DNA from: Croceicoccus naphthovorans
Lineage (GTDB): Bacteria; Pseudomonadota; Alphaproteobacteria; Sphingomonadales; Sphingomonadaceae
Assembly: GCF_001028705.1 (NCBI RefSeq)
Contig: NZ_CP011770.1
Span: 809,501 to 873,500 of the forward strand
Length of the DNA: 64,000 nt
Direction of reading: 5' to 3'
This document shows, piece after piece, positions 17,329-23,863 of the stretch (the stretch's first letter is position 1; each line of letters starts with the position of its first letter). A model generated the notes under the pieces. The model worked only from the letters and a program-made list of their open reading frames with translations, was not told the DNA's origin and searched no databases. The position numbers were made by a program, and so were the translations under genes.

Positions 17329-17886
17329 TTAAGCCGCGCGCTGAAGCTGGCAGGCTGTTTCGTAGTTGATGGGTCCGCCGAGGCTGGCAGGGCGTTCGAA
17401 GCCCCGGTCTTTCAGCCAGCGCAGGGCAAAGGCGCGGGGGTCCTCGGGCCAGCGGCCAGTGCGGAGGAAGTAGCGGTTCTGCTCGACAATCTCGATCTGG
17501 ACGAGCGCCCCGAACCAAGCGGCCTCAGGCGTGTAGCCGAGGCGGTGGATGATTTCCTCTCGGTGCTTGTCGGCGCACCATTGCTCACCCTTTAGGTCGA
17601 ACGTGCCTTTCTCGGCATCTTCGAGGTGGATCAGATCGTGCCACGCGCGGAAGGCGTAGTGGGCCTCCGGGTCCCCGACCGTGCAGCCGTGGGCGCTCTC
17701 CACGTTGACCGCCACGCGGCCCTCGTTCTGGTAGTACGCAAGGGCGTCAGGCAGGGTGTCCGGTGCGTCCTTAATGGCGTCCCAGCCCTCCGGCATGAGG
17801 TCCTTCGCAATGCTCAGGATCAGGCTGTTGAAGCCGGTGCAGAGGGGCTCGGCGGAGCAGTTGTTGATTGCGGTTGGTTCAGCCAT
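17329..17886 (-). CDS. Phage protein, unknown (185 aa)
   Basis: The longest early gene besides integrase. It is soluble and rich in aromatic residues and histidines (HYAFRAWHDLIHLEDAEKG, then WCADKHREEIIHRLGYT). The spaced His/Glu/Asp pattern could bind a metal but matches no motif I know. It overlaps the upstream small gene by 8 nt, indicating translational coupling. Confidence 0.7.
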   Translation of the reverse strand: MAEPTAINNCSAEPLCTGFNSLILSIAKDLMPEGWDAIKDAPDTLPDALAYYQNEGRVAVNVESAHGCTVGDPEAHYAFRAWHDLIHLEDAEKGTFDLKGEQWCADKHREEIIHRLGYTPEAAWFGALVQIEIVEQNRYFLRTGRWPEDPRAFALRWLKDRGFERPASLGGPINYETACQLQRAA

Positions 17887-18061
17887 CGTAGGGCTCTCCT
17901 TTCATGGTTGCTTTGACTTCTTCGACCGCGTGGAAAGCGATCCGGTCGTGTAGGTCGCACGGGTGGTTGAGGGCGATCTTGCGGAGCGCATCGAGGGCGA
18001 CCGCGAGAGCTTTATCTCGACGACGAGCGTCGGAGCGGGATTTCAGACACGGTGTAGGCAT
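17879..18061 (-). CDS. Small phage protein, unknown (60 aa)
   Basis: 60 residues, basic N-terminus (KSRSDARRRDKALAVALDAL), helical. Its start shares a base with the stop of the gene upstream and its stop overlaps the 185-aa gene, so it is embedded in a coupled chain. Confidence 0.55.
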   Translation of the reverse strand: MPTPCLKSRSDARRRDKALAVALDALRKIALNHPCDLHDRIAFHAVEEVKATMKGEPYDG

Positions 18062-18303
18062 CAGCGCGTCTCCCGGATGGCGGCGATTGCGGCGACGTCG
18101 AGATAGGTGACGTCGTCGGGCCGGTTCGATCCGACGCGGCGGAGCCGGACTACGCTGTCGGTCTCGCGGAGGCGTTCAACGGCGTAGCCTGCCATTCGAC
18201 CACGGCGGCCTCCTACTGTGACCAGAAGGTCTAGCCTAAGAGCGCCCCCTTCCGTGCCCTTTTCGAGGTCCGCCACGGCGAGGCGGAAGTCAGCGGGTTT
18301 CAT
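18061..18303 (-). CDS. Small phage protein, unknown (80 aa)
   Basis: 80 residues, mixed charge, predicted alpha/beta. AAGGAACC precedes the ATG, directly after a copy of the dispersed dyad motif at 18,326-18,339. It is therefore the first gene of a sub-block. Confidence 0.6.
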   Translation of the reverse strand: MKPADFRLAVADLEKGTEGGALRLDLLVTVGGRRGRMAGYAVERLRETDSVVRLRRVGSNRPDDVTYLDVAAIAAIRETR

Positions 18304-18325
18304 GTGATGGTTCCTTTCGTGATTT

Positions 18326-18339
18326 TCATGGAAGCGTGA
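18326..18339 (-). promoter_or_regulatory. Dispersed dyad motif, copy 1
   Basis: Minus strand TCACGCTTCCATGA, followed by AAA and TCACG. Lies between the stop of the 113-aa gene and the ribosome site of the 80-aa gene. Confidence 0.6.
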
Positions 18340-18342
18340 GGT

Positions 18343-18684
18343 TTACCGACTGAGGTCGGGTAGGACCTCGATCAGTTCGGCGGCGCGCTCCTCAGCCTGA
18401 GTCTGCGAGGACGCCAGCACGACGCCCGCGAAGAGGCCCTTGAAGTAGGCGCGGTAGCGGGAGCCACCTTTGCTCTTCTTGGGTTTTGGTATCGAGGCGG
18501 CGCGCGTCGGCGGCGGCCCCGGCTCCCGCCATCCGTTATTCAGGAAGGCGAGGAGGTTGGTCTTGTCGGTCGGGACCGTGATGGCCTTCCACGATCCGGC
18601 CTTGGAGCCTTCGGCGCGCGTGGCTTTCGCAGCCTCCGCTTGGGTGCCGACATAGCGGCCCTTTGGGGTGACGTAGAGGTTCAT
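18343..18684 (-). CDS. Small basic phage protein, unknown (113 aa)
   Basis: 113 residues with a central Pro-rich basic linker (PGPPPTRAASIPKPKKSKGG). The N-terminal part (MNLYVTPKGRYVGTQAEA) recurs in short phage proteins. Last gene before the motif copy at 18,326. Confidence 0.55.
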   Translation of the reverse strand: MNLYVTPKGRYVGTQAEAAKATRAEGSKAGSWKAITVPTDKTNLLAFLNNGWREPGPPPTRAASIPKPKKSKGGSRYRAYFKGLFAGVVLASSQTQAEERAAELIEVLPDLSR

Positions 18685-18693
18685 CTGGTCTCC

Positions 18694-18807
18694 TTATCCG
18701 ACGTTGAGTTCGCGCAGTTCCCGGCGAAGGTTTTCGGTGTGTTCCCAGACAGCGGCGAAGAAGCCGAAGCAGGCGGCGAGGAAGATTACGTTTACGGCGT
18801 CAGTCAT
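18694..18807 (-). CDS. 37-aa single-helix membrane protein
   Basis: MTDAVNVIFLAACFGFFAAV forms one transmembrane segment, followed by a charged tail (WEHTENLRRELRELNVG). AAGGAACC lies 6 nt before the ATG. It overlaps the upstream gene end by 8 nt. Below usual gene-calling length, but start signals and coupling support it. Confidence 0.6.
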   Translation of the reverse strand: MTDAVNVIFLAACFGFFAAVWEHTENLRRELRELNVG

Positions 18808-19036
18808 GTGGTTCCTTTCGGGGAAGTACGGTGTCGATATGGAAGTAGAAGTCGCCATGCTCGGCGCATCGGGCGATGAAGATAGGAAACCCCGTCTCCT
18901 CCACCGGAGCGGCCAGCTTGGGCTGGGTCGTCCCGTCCTTGACGGTAAACAGGACTTCGGTCCGGTTACGGCAGTGCGGGCAGGTGATGAAGTCGTTCGG
19001 GCCGACGATCTGGATCGCGTTCGGATCATCCATCAT
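18800..19036 (-). CDS. Small zinc-ribbon-like phage protein (78 aa)
   Basis: 78 residues with CPHC near residue 19 and a later C-x-x-H (ARCAEHGDF), compatible with a small zinc-binding module. Overlaps the neighbours on both sides by a few bases (ATGA-type on the 5' side). Confidence 0.55.
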   Translation of the reverse strand: MMDDPNAIQIVGPNDFITCPHCRNRTEVLFTVKDGTTQPKLAAPVEETGFPIFIARCAEHGDFYFHIDTVLPRKEPHD

Positions 19037-19224
19037 GCAGCCTCCTTCAGGTCATCCTGAGCGGCGACGTAGCGGTCCGCGAGGGCGGCCATTCGGCGCA
19101 GTTCCTCTTCGGCGGTACGTTTGACCTTTGAGGTTGAACCTTCCGCGTAGAGACGGAGAAGCGCGGGCAGGATTTCCGACCACGTTGGCGTCAGGTCGAT
19201 GGTTGTGATCTTCGGGTTGTTCAT
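19033..19224 (-). CDS. Small helical phage protein (63 aa)
   Basis: 63 residues, acidic and helical (LLRLYAEGSTSKVKRTAEEE). Its stop overlaps the zinc-ribbon gene start and its start directly follows the preceding stop. No family recognised. Confidence 0.55.
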   Translation of the reverse strand: MNNPKITTIDLTPTWSEILPALLRLYAEGSTSKVKRTAEEELRRMAALADRYVAAQDDLKEAA

Positions 19225-19527
19225 TCAGTCCTCCTCAGGGTTCGTGTGAAAGTGAGCGTCCGGGTAATCCTCGCGGACAAGGCGCTGGGCGTGGCGCAGA
19301 CCTCTGGCGCGTAGGAAGTAGGCAAGGTCGCCCTCGTCGTTGCCGACCCAGAAGAGAGGGTCGCCAAGGCCCCAATAGGCCCCGCCTTCGTCGTAACCGC
19401 CCTCATCGAGCGGGCAGTGGAGCAGGGTCAGCGGCGGATCGTCCGGCAGGACGTCGCCCTGTTGGTGCGAGCGGCGGCCCAAAGGAGCGCCATAGCGGGC
19501 GTTTACGGGTGGTGTCGGGTCGATCAT
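19225..19527 (-). CDS. Small acidic phage protein (100 aa)
   Basis: 100 residues, very acidic (DEGGYDEGGAYWGLGD; ends NPEED). Acidic, small early proteins of T7-like phages are often DNA mimics (T7 Ocr), but that is only analogy. It begins downstream of the motif copy at 19,549-19,562. Confidence 0.6.
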   Translation of the reverse strand: MIDPTPPVNARYGAPLGRRSHQQGDVLPDDPPLTLLHCPLDEGGYDEGGAYWGLGDPLFWVGNDEGDLAYFLRARGLRHAQRLVREDYPDAHFHTNPEED

Positions 19528-19548
19528 GGCGACCTACTTTCGTGACTA

Positions 19549-19562
19549 TCAGGGAAGCGTGA
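19549..19562 (-). promoter_or_regulatory. Dispersed dyad motif, copy 2
   Basis: Minus strand TCACGCTTCCCTGA, followed by TAG and TCACG; the same 17-nt step as copy 1. Upstream of the 100-aa acidic gene. Confidence 0.6.
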
Positions 19563-19565
19563 GGA

Positions 19566-20018
19566 TTAGCCGAGCGCGTAACTGCGGGGCTTCTCAGGGC
19601 CGAGGCCGAGGACCCCAGCGACGTTGCGCCAGATTTCCTCGCCTTCGGCGTTCGGATCGTCGGCGCGGACAAGGAAAGGCCCAGCGGCCCCTCCGGGCTC
19701 GGCGTAAAACCAGACCCCTTGCCGGTAGAGATAGAGGTACTCGGTCCATGCCTCCTTGGCGTCTTCGAAGTAGGCCGCCGCGTTGGCGAACGTCTGAGGT
19801 TCGTCCTTGTTCACGGCGTCTGCGAGGGACAGTTCCACGGTCTGTGACAGGGCGGAATAATACCCGCCCGAGGCGACCTCGCGGGCCTGTATCGGGCTTG
19901 CGTAGTTCTCGACAAGCGTCTGTCCGACGCCCTCAAGGTAGCCGTCATAGTGGCAATAGCTGGACGTCACGATGCCCGTTTCCGGGTCTTCGTATGCGAT
20001 GGATGAGCGAGTGCCCAT
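19566..20018 (-). CDS. Phage protein with MGTRS / YCHYDGY motif (150 aa)
   Basis: 150 residues. The N-terminus MGTRSSIAYEDPETGIV and the segment SSYCHYDGYLEGVG match a small protein widespread in unrelated phages (MGTRSxIA...YCHxDGY), whose function is unknown. AAAGGAGA precedes the ATG. Confidence 0.7.
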   Translation of the reverse strand: MGTRSSIAYEDPETGIVTSSYCHYDGYLEGVGQTLVENYASPIQAREVASGGYYSALSQTVELSLADAVNKDEPQTFANAAAYFEDAKEAWTEYLYLYRQGVWFYAEPGGAAGPFLVRADDPNAEGEEIWRNVAGVLGLGPEKPRSYALG

Positions 20019-20019
20019 G

Positions 20020-20421
20020 TCAGTCTCCTTTCGGTTCTAGGGTGATGATGTCGAGGGTGTCGGTCAGGTCGGCCTTGGACCTTAGGAAGAGGACCTGTTT
20101 GTCGCCTTGGAGGACATCCTCATCAGCGCAGCGATAGACCGCGAGGCGATAGCCATTCTGGGCCATCCAGATGCGGACAGGCTCAGGGAACCAGTGGTCG
20201 ATCCCTTCGAGGTCGATGACGCCACAGTAAGCGCGACCGGCAGCGAAGTTCACAGTCAGCTCTCGCCGATCAAACCCCTTGTCGAACCACGGGTTCGGAT
20301 AGTTTTCGACGTCGTCAGTGTGTGTCTGGCGACCGCTGCGAAGCATCAGGGTCTCGATCATGGCGTAGTCATCCCCGAAGGGGCCGTTGCCTTGATTTGT
20401 CTCAATTCGATATACGTTCAT
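20020..20421 (-). CDS. Phage protein, unknown (133 aa)
   Basis: 133 residues, acidic, with an aromatic core (YPNPWFDKGFDRRELTVNF). Preceded by AAAGGAGGAG directly after a dyad motif copy (20,435-20,448), which overlaps the stop region of the gene upstream. It abuts the MGTRS gene. Confidence 0.6.
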   Translation of the reverse strand: MNVYRIETNQGNGPFGDDYAMIETLMLRSGRQTHTDDVENYPNPWFDKGFDRRELTVNFAAGRAYCGVIDLEGIDHWFPEPVRIWMAQNGYRLAVYRCADEDVLQGDKQVLFLRSKADLTDTLDIITLEPKGD

Positions 20422-20434
20422 GGCTCTCCTCCTT

Positions 20435-20448
20435 TCATGGAAGCGTGA
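20435..20448 (-). promoter_or_regulatory. Dispersed dyad motif, copy 3
   Basis: Minus strand TCACGCTTCCATGA, here running straight into the AAAGGAGG ribosome site of the 133-aa gene; no second TCAYG. Confidence 0.6.
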
Positions 20449-20676
20449 TTAGTTGGCGGTAGGGGTCGAGCGGTGAGCTATGTCGATGTCCACTGCGGCC
20501 TTGGCTTCGGCCAGCGTCTCAGGAGCCTCGCCAAGGCAGGGCTCACTCTCAGACGGTGGGAATATCTGGAACACGGTCGCCTCTTCGATAGGACAGACGC
20601 GCCAAGCCCCGGTTTCGTAGGGGTCTTTCAGAGGGTCTATTTCGTAGCCCCGGTAATGGATGGTGTGGGTTGACAT
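20449..20676 (-). CDS. Small phage protein (75 aa)
   Basis: 75 residues (MSTHTIHYRGYEIDPLKD...). The HYRGYEI opening and TLAEAKAAVDIDIA end suggest a small beta-hairpin plus helix. The stop codon TAA overlaps the dyad motif downstream. Confidence 0.55.
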   Translation of the reverse strand: MSTHTIHYRGYEIDPLKDPYETGAWRVCPIEEATVFQIFPPSESEPCLGEAPETLAEAKAAVDIDIAHRSTPTAN

Positions 20677-20686
20677 AACGGGCTCC

Positions 20687-20791
20687 TCAATTGGCAGTAG
20701 GGCTGGGCCGAACGAGGCCCTGCGTGATGGCGGCTTGATACGCGGCGCGGGGCGAGGTCTGGGCGGTGGTCTTCGTGGACGTCTCAGTCAT
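20687..20791 (-). CDS. 34-aa phage peptide
   Basis: Encodes MTETSTKTTAQTSPRAAYQ plus a 15-residue end. Its ATG overlaps the stop of the 61-aa gene upstream (ATGA), which supports translation by coupling. No function suggested. Confidence 0.4.
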   Translation of the reverse strand: MTETSTKTTAQTSPRAAYQAAITQGLVRPSPTAN

Positions 20792-20969
20792 GGATCACGC
20801 CCTCCGCTATGAGGGACTGCGCGGTGCGCCCGAACCAGCCCTGAAGGCGGTAGGCGAGGCCGGTGTCGTGGAGATATTGCCAAGCCTCGACTTGCTCGTC
20901 TCGGGTGGCGTCGATGAAGCCCTCAGCGCGTCCTGTGGCGGTGTAGGCGTCGAGTGTCGGTTGGGTCAT
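20784..20969 (-). CDS. Small acidic phage protein (61 aa)
   Basis: 61 residues (MTQPTLDAYTATGRAEGFID...), resembling short phage proteins with a conserved Trp-rich helix (EQVEAWQYLHDTGL). GAAAGGAGGAACC precedes the ATG. A stem-loop (20,996-21,018) and a dyad motif copy (21,028-21,041) lie just upstream. Confidence 0.55.
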   Translation of the reverse strand: MTQPTLDAYTATGRAEGFIDATRDEQVEAWQYLHDTGLAYRLQGWFGRTAQSLIAEGVIHD

Positions 20970-20995
20970 TTGGTTCCTCCTTTCGATTGTCAGAG

Positions 20996-21018
20996 AAGCC
21001 TCCCACTCGGAGAGGCTT
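20996..21018 (-). terminator. Stem-loop in the leader of the 61-aa gene
   Basis: AAGCCTC and GAGGCTT arms with a 9-nt loop. No T-run follows on the minus strand, so it is more likely an RNA-processing or attenuation hairpin than a rho-independent terminator. T7 early mRNAs carry such RNase III sites between genes. Confidence 0.4.
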
Positions 21019-21027
21019 GCCGGATAA

Positions 21028-21041
21028 TCGGGGAAGCGTGA
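21028..21041 (-). promoter_or_regulatory. Dispersed dyad motif, copy 4
   Basis: Minus strand TCACGCTTCCCCGA, then TTA and the weaker half TCCGG. Precedes the stem-loop and the 61-aa gene. Confidence 0.55.
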
Positions 21042-21053
21042 CTTTAGGCCGCC

Positions 21054-21215
21054 TCAATCGAGGTCGGCCCAGAGCCAGATCAGGTTCCCGGCGATGGCGA
21101 CCGGAGTGGCCATCGTGGCGTCGATCAGGGAGACCACGAAGGTCGCGGTAACGGTGAAGCGGATCACATAGGCCCGCTTGGCGTGTTGGCGGGTGAATAG
21201 GGCCGGACGTTGCAT
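21054..21215 (-). CDS. 53-aa membrane protein
   Basis: MQRPALFTRQHAKRAYVIRF followed by a hydrophobic segment (TVTATFVVSLIDATMATPVA) and a short acidic end. One or two membrane helices. Ends 13 nt before the dyad motif copy at 21,028-21,041. Confidence 0.5.
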   Translation of the reverse strand: MQRPALFTRQHAKRAYVIRFTVTATFVVSLIDATMATPVAIAGNLIWLWADLD

Positions 21216-21218
21216 GGC

Positions 21219-21401
21219 TCAGACCCCCTCAGGGAGTAGAGCCACGATGCCCAGCGCAAGGCACCCTACGGCGGCCATGTGGTAATCGACCACGCCGACG
21301 CCAACGCCCGCGAAGTAGATCAGATGGGCTGGGTTCTCGCCACGGTGGGCGAGGTGGCGGGCGGCCCTAGCGGCGGCCTTCAGGCGGACGAGATAGGTCA
21401 T
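21219..21401 (-). CDS. 60-aa membrane protein
   Basis: Basic N-terminal 20 residues, then two hydrophobic stretches (LIYFAGVGVGVVDY and MAAVGCLALGIVALL). Small two-helix hairpin membrane protein of unknown role, adjacent to two other tiny membrane proteins. Confidence 0.5.
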   Translation of the reverse strand: MTYLVRLKAAARAARHLAHRGENPAHLIYFAGVGVGVVDYHMAAVGCLALGIVALLPEGV

Positions 21402-21513
21402 GGTGAGTCCTCCGGGATGGTTTGTGGTTGAGCCAGCACAGGCTCAGGTAAGGCCATGCCGTTGCGACGATCATGGCGAGGCCAAAGGCGGCCATTGCGG
21501 AAGCGTCAGACAT
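21367..21513 (-). CDS. 48-aa single-helix membrane protein
   Basis: MSDASAMAAFGLAMIVATAW then YLSLCWLNHKPSRRTHH and a basic end; one transmembrane helix. It overlaps the following gene by 35 nt in another frame and shares one base with the gene upstream. Supported mainly by position in a coupled chain. Confidence 0.4.
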   Translation of the reverse strand: MSDASAMAAFGLAMIVATAWPYLSLCWLNHKPSRRTHHDLSRPPEGRR

Positions 21514-21761
21514 CAGGCTCTCCTAATTTTGATTGTGACTTCGCCATCAGCGATTGCGCGGGCGGCATTCGACAGGACCATCATTGACCAGTCTTCGCCT
21601 AGAAAGAGGCCAGCAAGGATGCCCGTAATGAAGTCGCGGTTGCCCGCGCCCCAGCGGTCAATGACGTCGGCATGTTCCGGGCTGACCGAGTTGAGAAGTT
21701 CGGCGGCGGCGGTGGCTCCCGGCCCCGTGCCGTTGACGTCAATTTCAGTGACATACTGCAT
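21513..21761 (-). CDS. Small phage protein (82 aa)
   Basis: 82 residues with a membrane-like or amphipathic segment (FITGILAGLFLGEDWSMMVL). The start overlaps the stop of the 59-aa gene (TGATG). No family recognised. Confidence 0.5.
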   Translation of the reverse strand: MQYVTEIDVNGTGPGATAAAELLNSVSPEHADVIDRWGAGNRDFITGILAGLFLGEDWSMMVLSNAARAIADGEVTIKIRRA

Positions 21762-21940
21762 CAGGATTTCCTCTCGTAGTGGCGGTTGGCGACATAGGCC
21801 CGGACCGAGGCCATCCGGTCCCGCTCCTCTCGCTGACAGCGCCGGTCAAAGCGCCAGAGCGGATAGGCAGCGAGGCCGCCCAGAAGCGGGATCAGGGTGA
21901 AAAGGTCCGCGAGGACGTTCAGGTCAATCGTTTGGGACAT
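21761..21940 (-). CDS. 59-aa membrane-anchored protein
   Basis: MSQTIDLNVLADLFTLIPLL then GGLAAYPLWRF, one helix, then a basic tail (DRRCQREERDRMASVRAYVA). Spanin- or holin-like in shape but without specific similarity. One-base overlaps at both ends. Confidence 0.5.
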   Translation of the reverse strand: MSQTIDLNVLADLFTLIPLLGGLAAYPLWRFDRRCQREERDRMASVRAYVANRHYERKS

Positions 21941-22269
21941 CAGATAAACTCCACGTTGGCGGCCGCGGTCGAGACCATGACGGCGTCTTGTCCGAAGATG
22001 ATTTTGTAGGAGCCAGCGACCATCCGGATGGCCCTCAGGACCTCCTCAGAGCCATCGTGGGCGACCTCTAGGATCGTGGTCGGCTCGGAGATGGTTTCGC
22101 CGGTGGCGGCATCGCGCCAGCCGCCGCGCCCGTCGATGACCGTGAAGCCATCCGGGAAGGCGGGGTTGATGGTTTCGTTGCGAAAGCCGATCCATTCGGG
22201 ATCAGTGACCAAGCCGCCGCTAGGGCGGGCTCGGCCAAACGCTACGCGGGTGATATAGGTGAGTGTCAT
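21940..22269 (-). CDS. Phage protein, unknown (109 aa)
   Basis: The ATG at 22,269 (MTLTYITRVAFGRAR) has GGAGG 8 nt upstream and is preferred over an in-frame ATG 21 nt earlier. Beta-rich, with WIGFRNETINP and ILEVAHDGSEEVL. A dyad motif copy (22,287-22,300) lies just upstream. Confidence 0.6.
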   Translation of the reverse strand: MTLTYITRVAFGRARPSGGLVTDPEWIGFRNETINPAFPDGFTVIDGRGGWRDAATGETISEPTTILEVAHDGSEEVLRAIRMVAGSYKIIFGQDAVMVSTAAANVEFI

Positions 22270-22286
22270 TGCGTCCTCCATGACAT

Positions 22287-22300
22287 TCATGTAAGCATGA
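22287..22300 (-). promoter_or_regulatory. Dispersed dyad motif, copy 5
   Basis: Minus strand TCATGCTTACATGA, a perfect TCATG/CATGA dyad, then ATG and TCATG with the 17-nt step. Between the 42-aa and 109-aa genes. Confidence 0.6.
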
Positions 22301-22429
22301 CTATCTGGCAGAAGCGCGCAGGTCGCGCCGCTCCATTTCGATCAGCTTGTCGAGGTGGTTGTAGGCGTCCGCATCACCCTGTTGCAGGGCGTCTTCGCGG
22401 GCTTTGAAAAGCATTGAAATGCGGTTCAT
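22301..22429 (-). CDS. 42-aa phage protein, first of the early array
   Basis: MNRISMLFKAREDALQQGDA then DAYNHLDKLIEMERRDL and a short end; helical and charged. GGAGGA lies 6 nt before the ATG. It directly follows the long structured leader and would be the first product of the early transcript, the position of T7 0.3. Confidence 0.55.
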   Translation of the reverse strand: MNRISMLFKAREDALQQGDADAYNHLDKLIEMERRDLRASAR

Positions 22430-22442
22430 TCGATCCTCCTAT

Positions 22443-22507
22443 GGTATCCGTGGAGGGCGGTTGGGAGACGCCTCAGGAGGACGTTTGGACGCCCCCCCAC
22501 GGATACC
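22443..22507 (-). promoter_or_regulatory. Long stem-loop in the early leader
   Basis: Perfect 11-bp arms GGTATCCGTGG (22,497-22,507 on the minus strand) and CCACGGATACC enclose a 43-nt region that can pair further (GGGCG with CGCCC). It ends about 14 nt before the start codon of the 42-aa gene. The shape suits an RNase III processing site, as between T7 early genes, or translational control. Confidence 0.6.
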
Positions 22508-22792
22508 CCGCCGTTGCTACGCGGCGGTAAATATCCAGTAGGCGTTAGGGCTGGACTTCCGGTCGTCCTGCCAGCCAAGGCGCGCTTCTTCTGCATCACG
22601 ACGCGCCCCGCCTACGGTATCCCCTTGGGATCGAACCTCGGGGGAGGCAGGGACCTTAGTGGCTCTTGGCTTGCGCCTTACCCTGCATCTCTCGCCCTCC
22701 TACCGTGCCAGCCAGTCTCGTCTGAAACCTCGACCTCGGAGGGCGGGGTCCCCCTATTTGCTTGGCCGGGGACCGTTGCTGCGATGTGTCCC

Positions 22793-22821
22793 TAATATGC
22801 ATTTCCCAGATCGTAATGCAA
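22793..22821 (-). promoter_or_regulatory. Candidate sigma-70 early promoter
   Basis: On the minus strand TTGCAT, a 17-nt spacer and ATATTA, immediately downstream of dyad motif copy 6. A weak match by consensus but placed where the host polymerase would have to start the early transcript. Confidence 0.35.
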
Positions 22822-22830
22822 GCATGAAAG

Positions 22831-22844
22831 TCATGGAACCGTGA
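22831..22844 (-). promoter_or_regulatory. Dispersed dyad motif, copy 6, at the early promoter
   Basis: Minus strand TCACGGTTCCATGA, then CTT and TCATGCTTGCAT, a second near-complete unit. It lies directly upstream of the candidate early promoter at 22,793-22,821, where a bound protein could block RNA polymerase. Confidence 0.6.
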
Positions 22845-22931
22845 TAATAATGGATAAGAGGTTGATACTTAAGGAAACTTTCTAGGTCCGCTAGGGTGCC
22901 TTCGCCCGCCAGATCGTGCCATAATGGCGCA

Positions 22932-23201
22932 ATGACAGACATCTCAAAGCCCCGCTCTGGCCGCCTATCTCCCCTTCAAGCCCTCGCCATCGTCGCCGCT
23001 ACGGTCGCCGCATTGGTCCCCTATGGGATCGAGGCGGGCGCGCCGCTAGGGATCGGCATGGTCGCCCTATACGCGCTTGCAGGGGCCGTTCCGTTTGCCC
23101 TTGTGGCTCTGGCCGTGGGCTGGGCTGGAAGGTCCGTTTGGGCTGGGCTGGCGGTTCCTATGGTTGTCCTAGGGGTTAACCTGTGGGCGGCCCTCGGCTG
23201 A
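22932..23201 (+). CDS. 89-aa membrane protein, only plus-strand phage gene
   Basis: MTDISKPRSGRLSPLQALAI then about 70 residues with three hydrophobic helices (VAALVPYGIEAGAP; GMVALYALAGAVPFALVALA; AVPMVVLGVNLWAAL). It runs opposite to every other gene of the element and diverges from the early leader. That position is typical of lysogeny or superinfection genes, but the sequence offers no family. Confidence 0.55.
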   Translation: MTDISKPRSGRLSPLQALAIVAATVAALVPYGIEAGAPLGIGMVALYALAGAVPFALVALAVGWAGRSVWAGLAVPMVVLGVNLWAALG

Positions 23202-23655
23202 AAACAAAAACGCAGGGGCCAAGGCAAGCAAGGCCGAAACAAACGGGAGACAGCCCGCACACGCGCGCAAGGGGCCGCCACGGTCGCCATCAGGCCCCGC
23301 TAGGTGCGTCAAGTGGCACGCGTTCTGCCATCGTATTGGCTCAATCCCTAGGCTCAAGTGACGGGTGCGCCAGCAAACCGCGCCAAATGCCGCCGTGCAG
23401 CCCCCTGCCTGTGCGCTTTGAGAGCCTCTTGAGGTCCGGGCCGCAGCCCGTAGGGCTGGGCACCCCTATGGGGGAAGCGTATAGTTTCGCGCGTATATAC
23501 GGCGGTTCGGAAATCTGCACCAAAATCAATCCCCTCAGGAGAGCCCCTAGGGAGCCCGCTGAGAGCCATCTGGGAAATCAGGCCTCGCCATACCGGAGCC
23601 CTCCCTAATGACGCCTGACGAGCATCCTTACCGGATATGCAGGGATGTCTGACGT

Positions 23656-23669
23656 TCTGGGGAGCGTGA
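23656..23669 (-). promoter_or_regulatory. Dispersed dyad motif, copy 7 (weak)
   Basis: Minus strand TCACGCTCCCCAGA, then ACG and TCAGA. First half conserved, dyad half degenerate. In the non-coding genome-end-like region. Confidence 0.45.
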
Positions 23670-23785
23670 CTTCGTCTCAGGCGGGAGGAACTCCCTTCCA
23701 AGACCTCCAATTCAAGGGGTCTGAGAGGGGAGGTGGCAATATAACTTCCACTCCTAGGGGGAAAGGGACCCTTAAGGGTTATCTC

Positions 23786-23863
23786 TAAGGGACCCATAGG
23801 GTTCCCCCTAGAGCTTCAGTATAGGGGTTATATTAGAGCTTCTACCTTAAGGGACCCATAGGG
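23786..23863. repeat. 16-nt direct repeat pair
   Basis: TAAGGGACCCATAGGG at 23,786-23,801 and again at 23,848-23,863, 62 nt apart, with the partial palindrome AAGGGACCC inside. Part of the genome-end-like block. Confidence 0.75.

Larger units (their letters stand above)
22508..22931. other. Long non-coding early leader and divergent promoter region
   Basis: No credible gene. On the minus strand a candidate promoter (22,793-22,821) would give a leader of about 360 nt ending in the stem-loop at 22,443-22,507. A second GC hairpin (CCGCCGTTGCTACGCGGCGG, 22,511-22,530) lies next to it. The right side must also hold the promoter of the plus-strand 89-aa gene. Confidence 0.5.

Noticed and set aside
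22600..22680. tRNA-like T-arm string (GGTTCGATCC) in the early leader
   Set aside because: No matching acceptor, D or anticodon arms could be folded around it.
23741..23765. Second T7-type promoter on the plus strand
   Set aside because: It shares ATATAACTTCCACT with the 26,521 site, but would point against the late genes and lacks the downstream GGAGA; kept only as a note.
23183..23797. Open frames on both strands in the genome-end-like region
   Set aside because: Composition is Pro/Arg/Gly-rich without pattern, no ribosome sites, and the DNA is repeat-rich.
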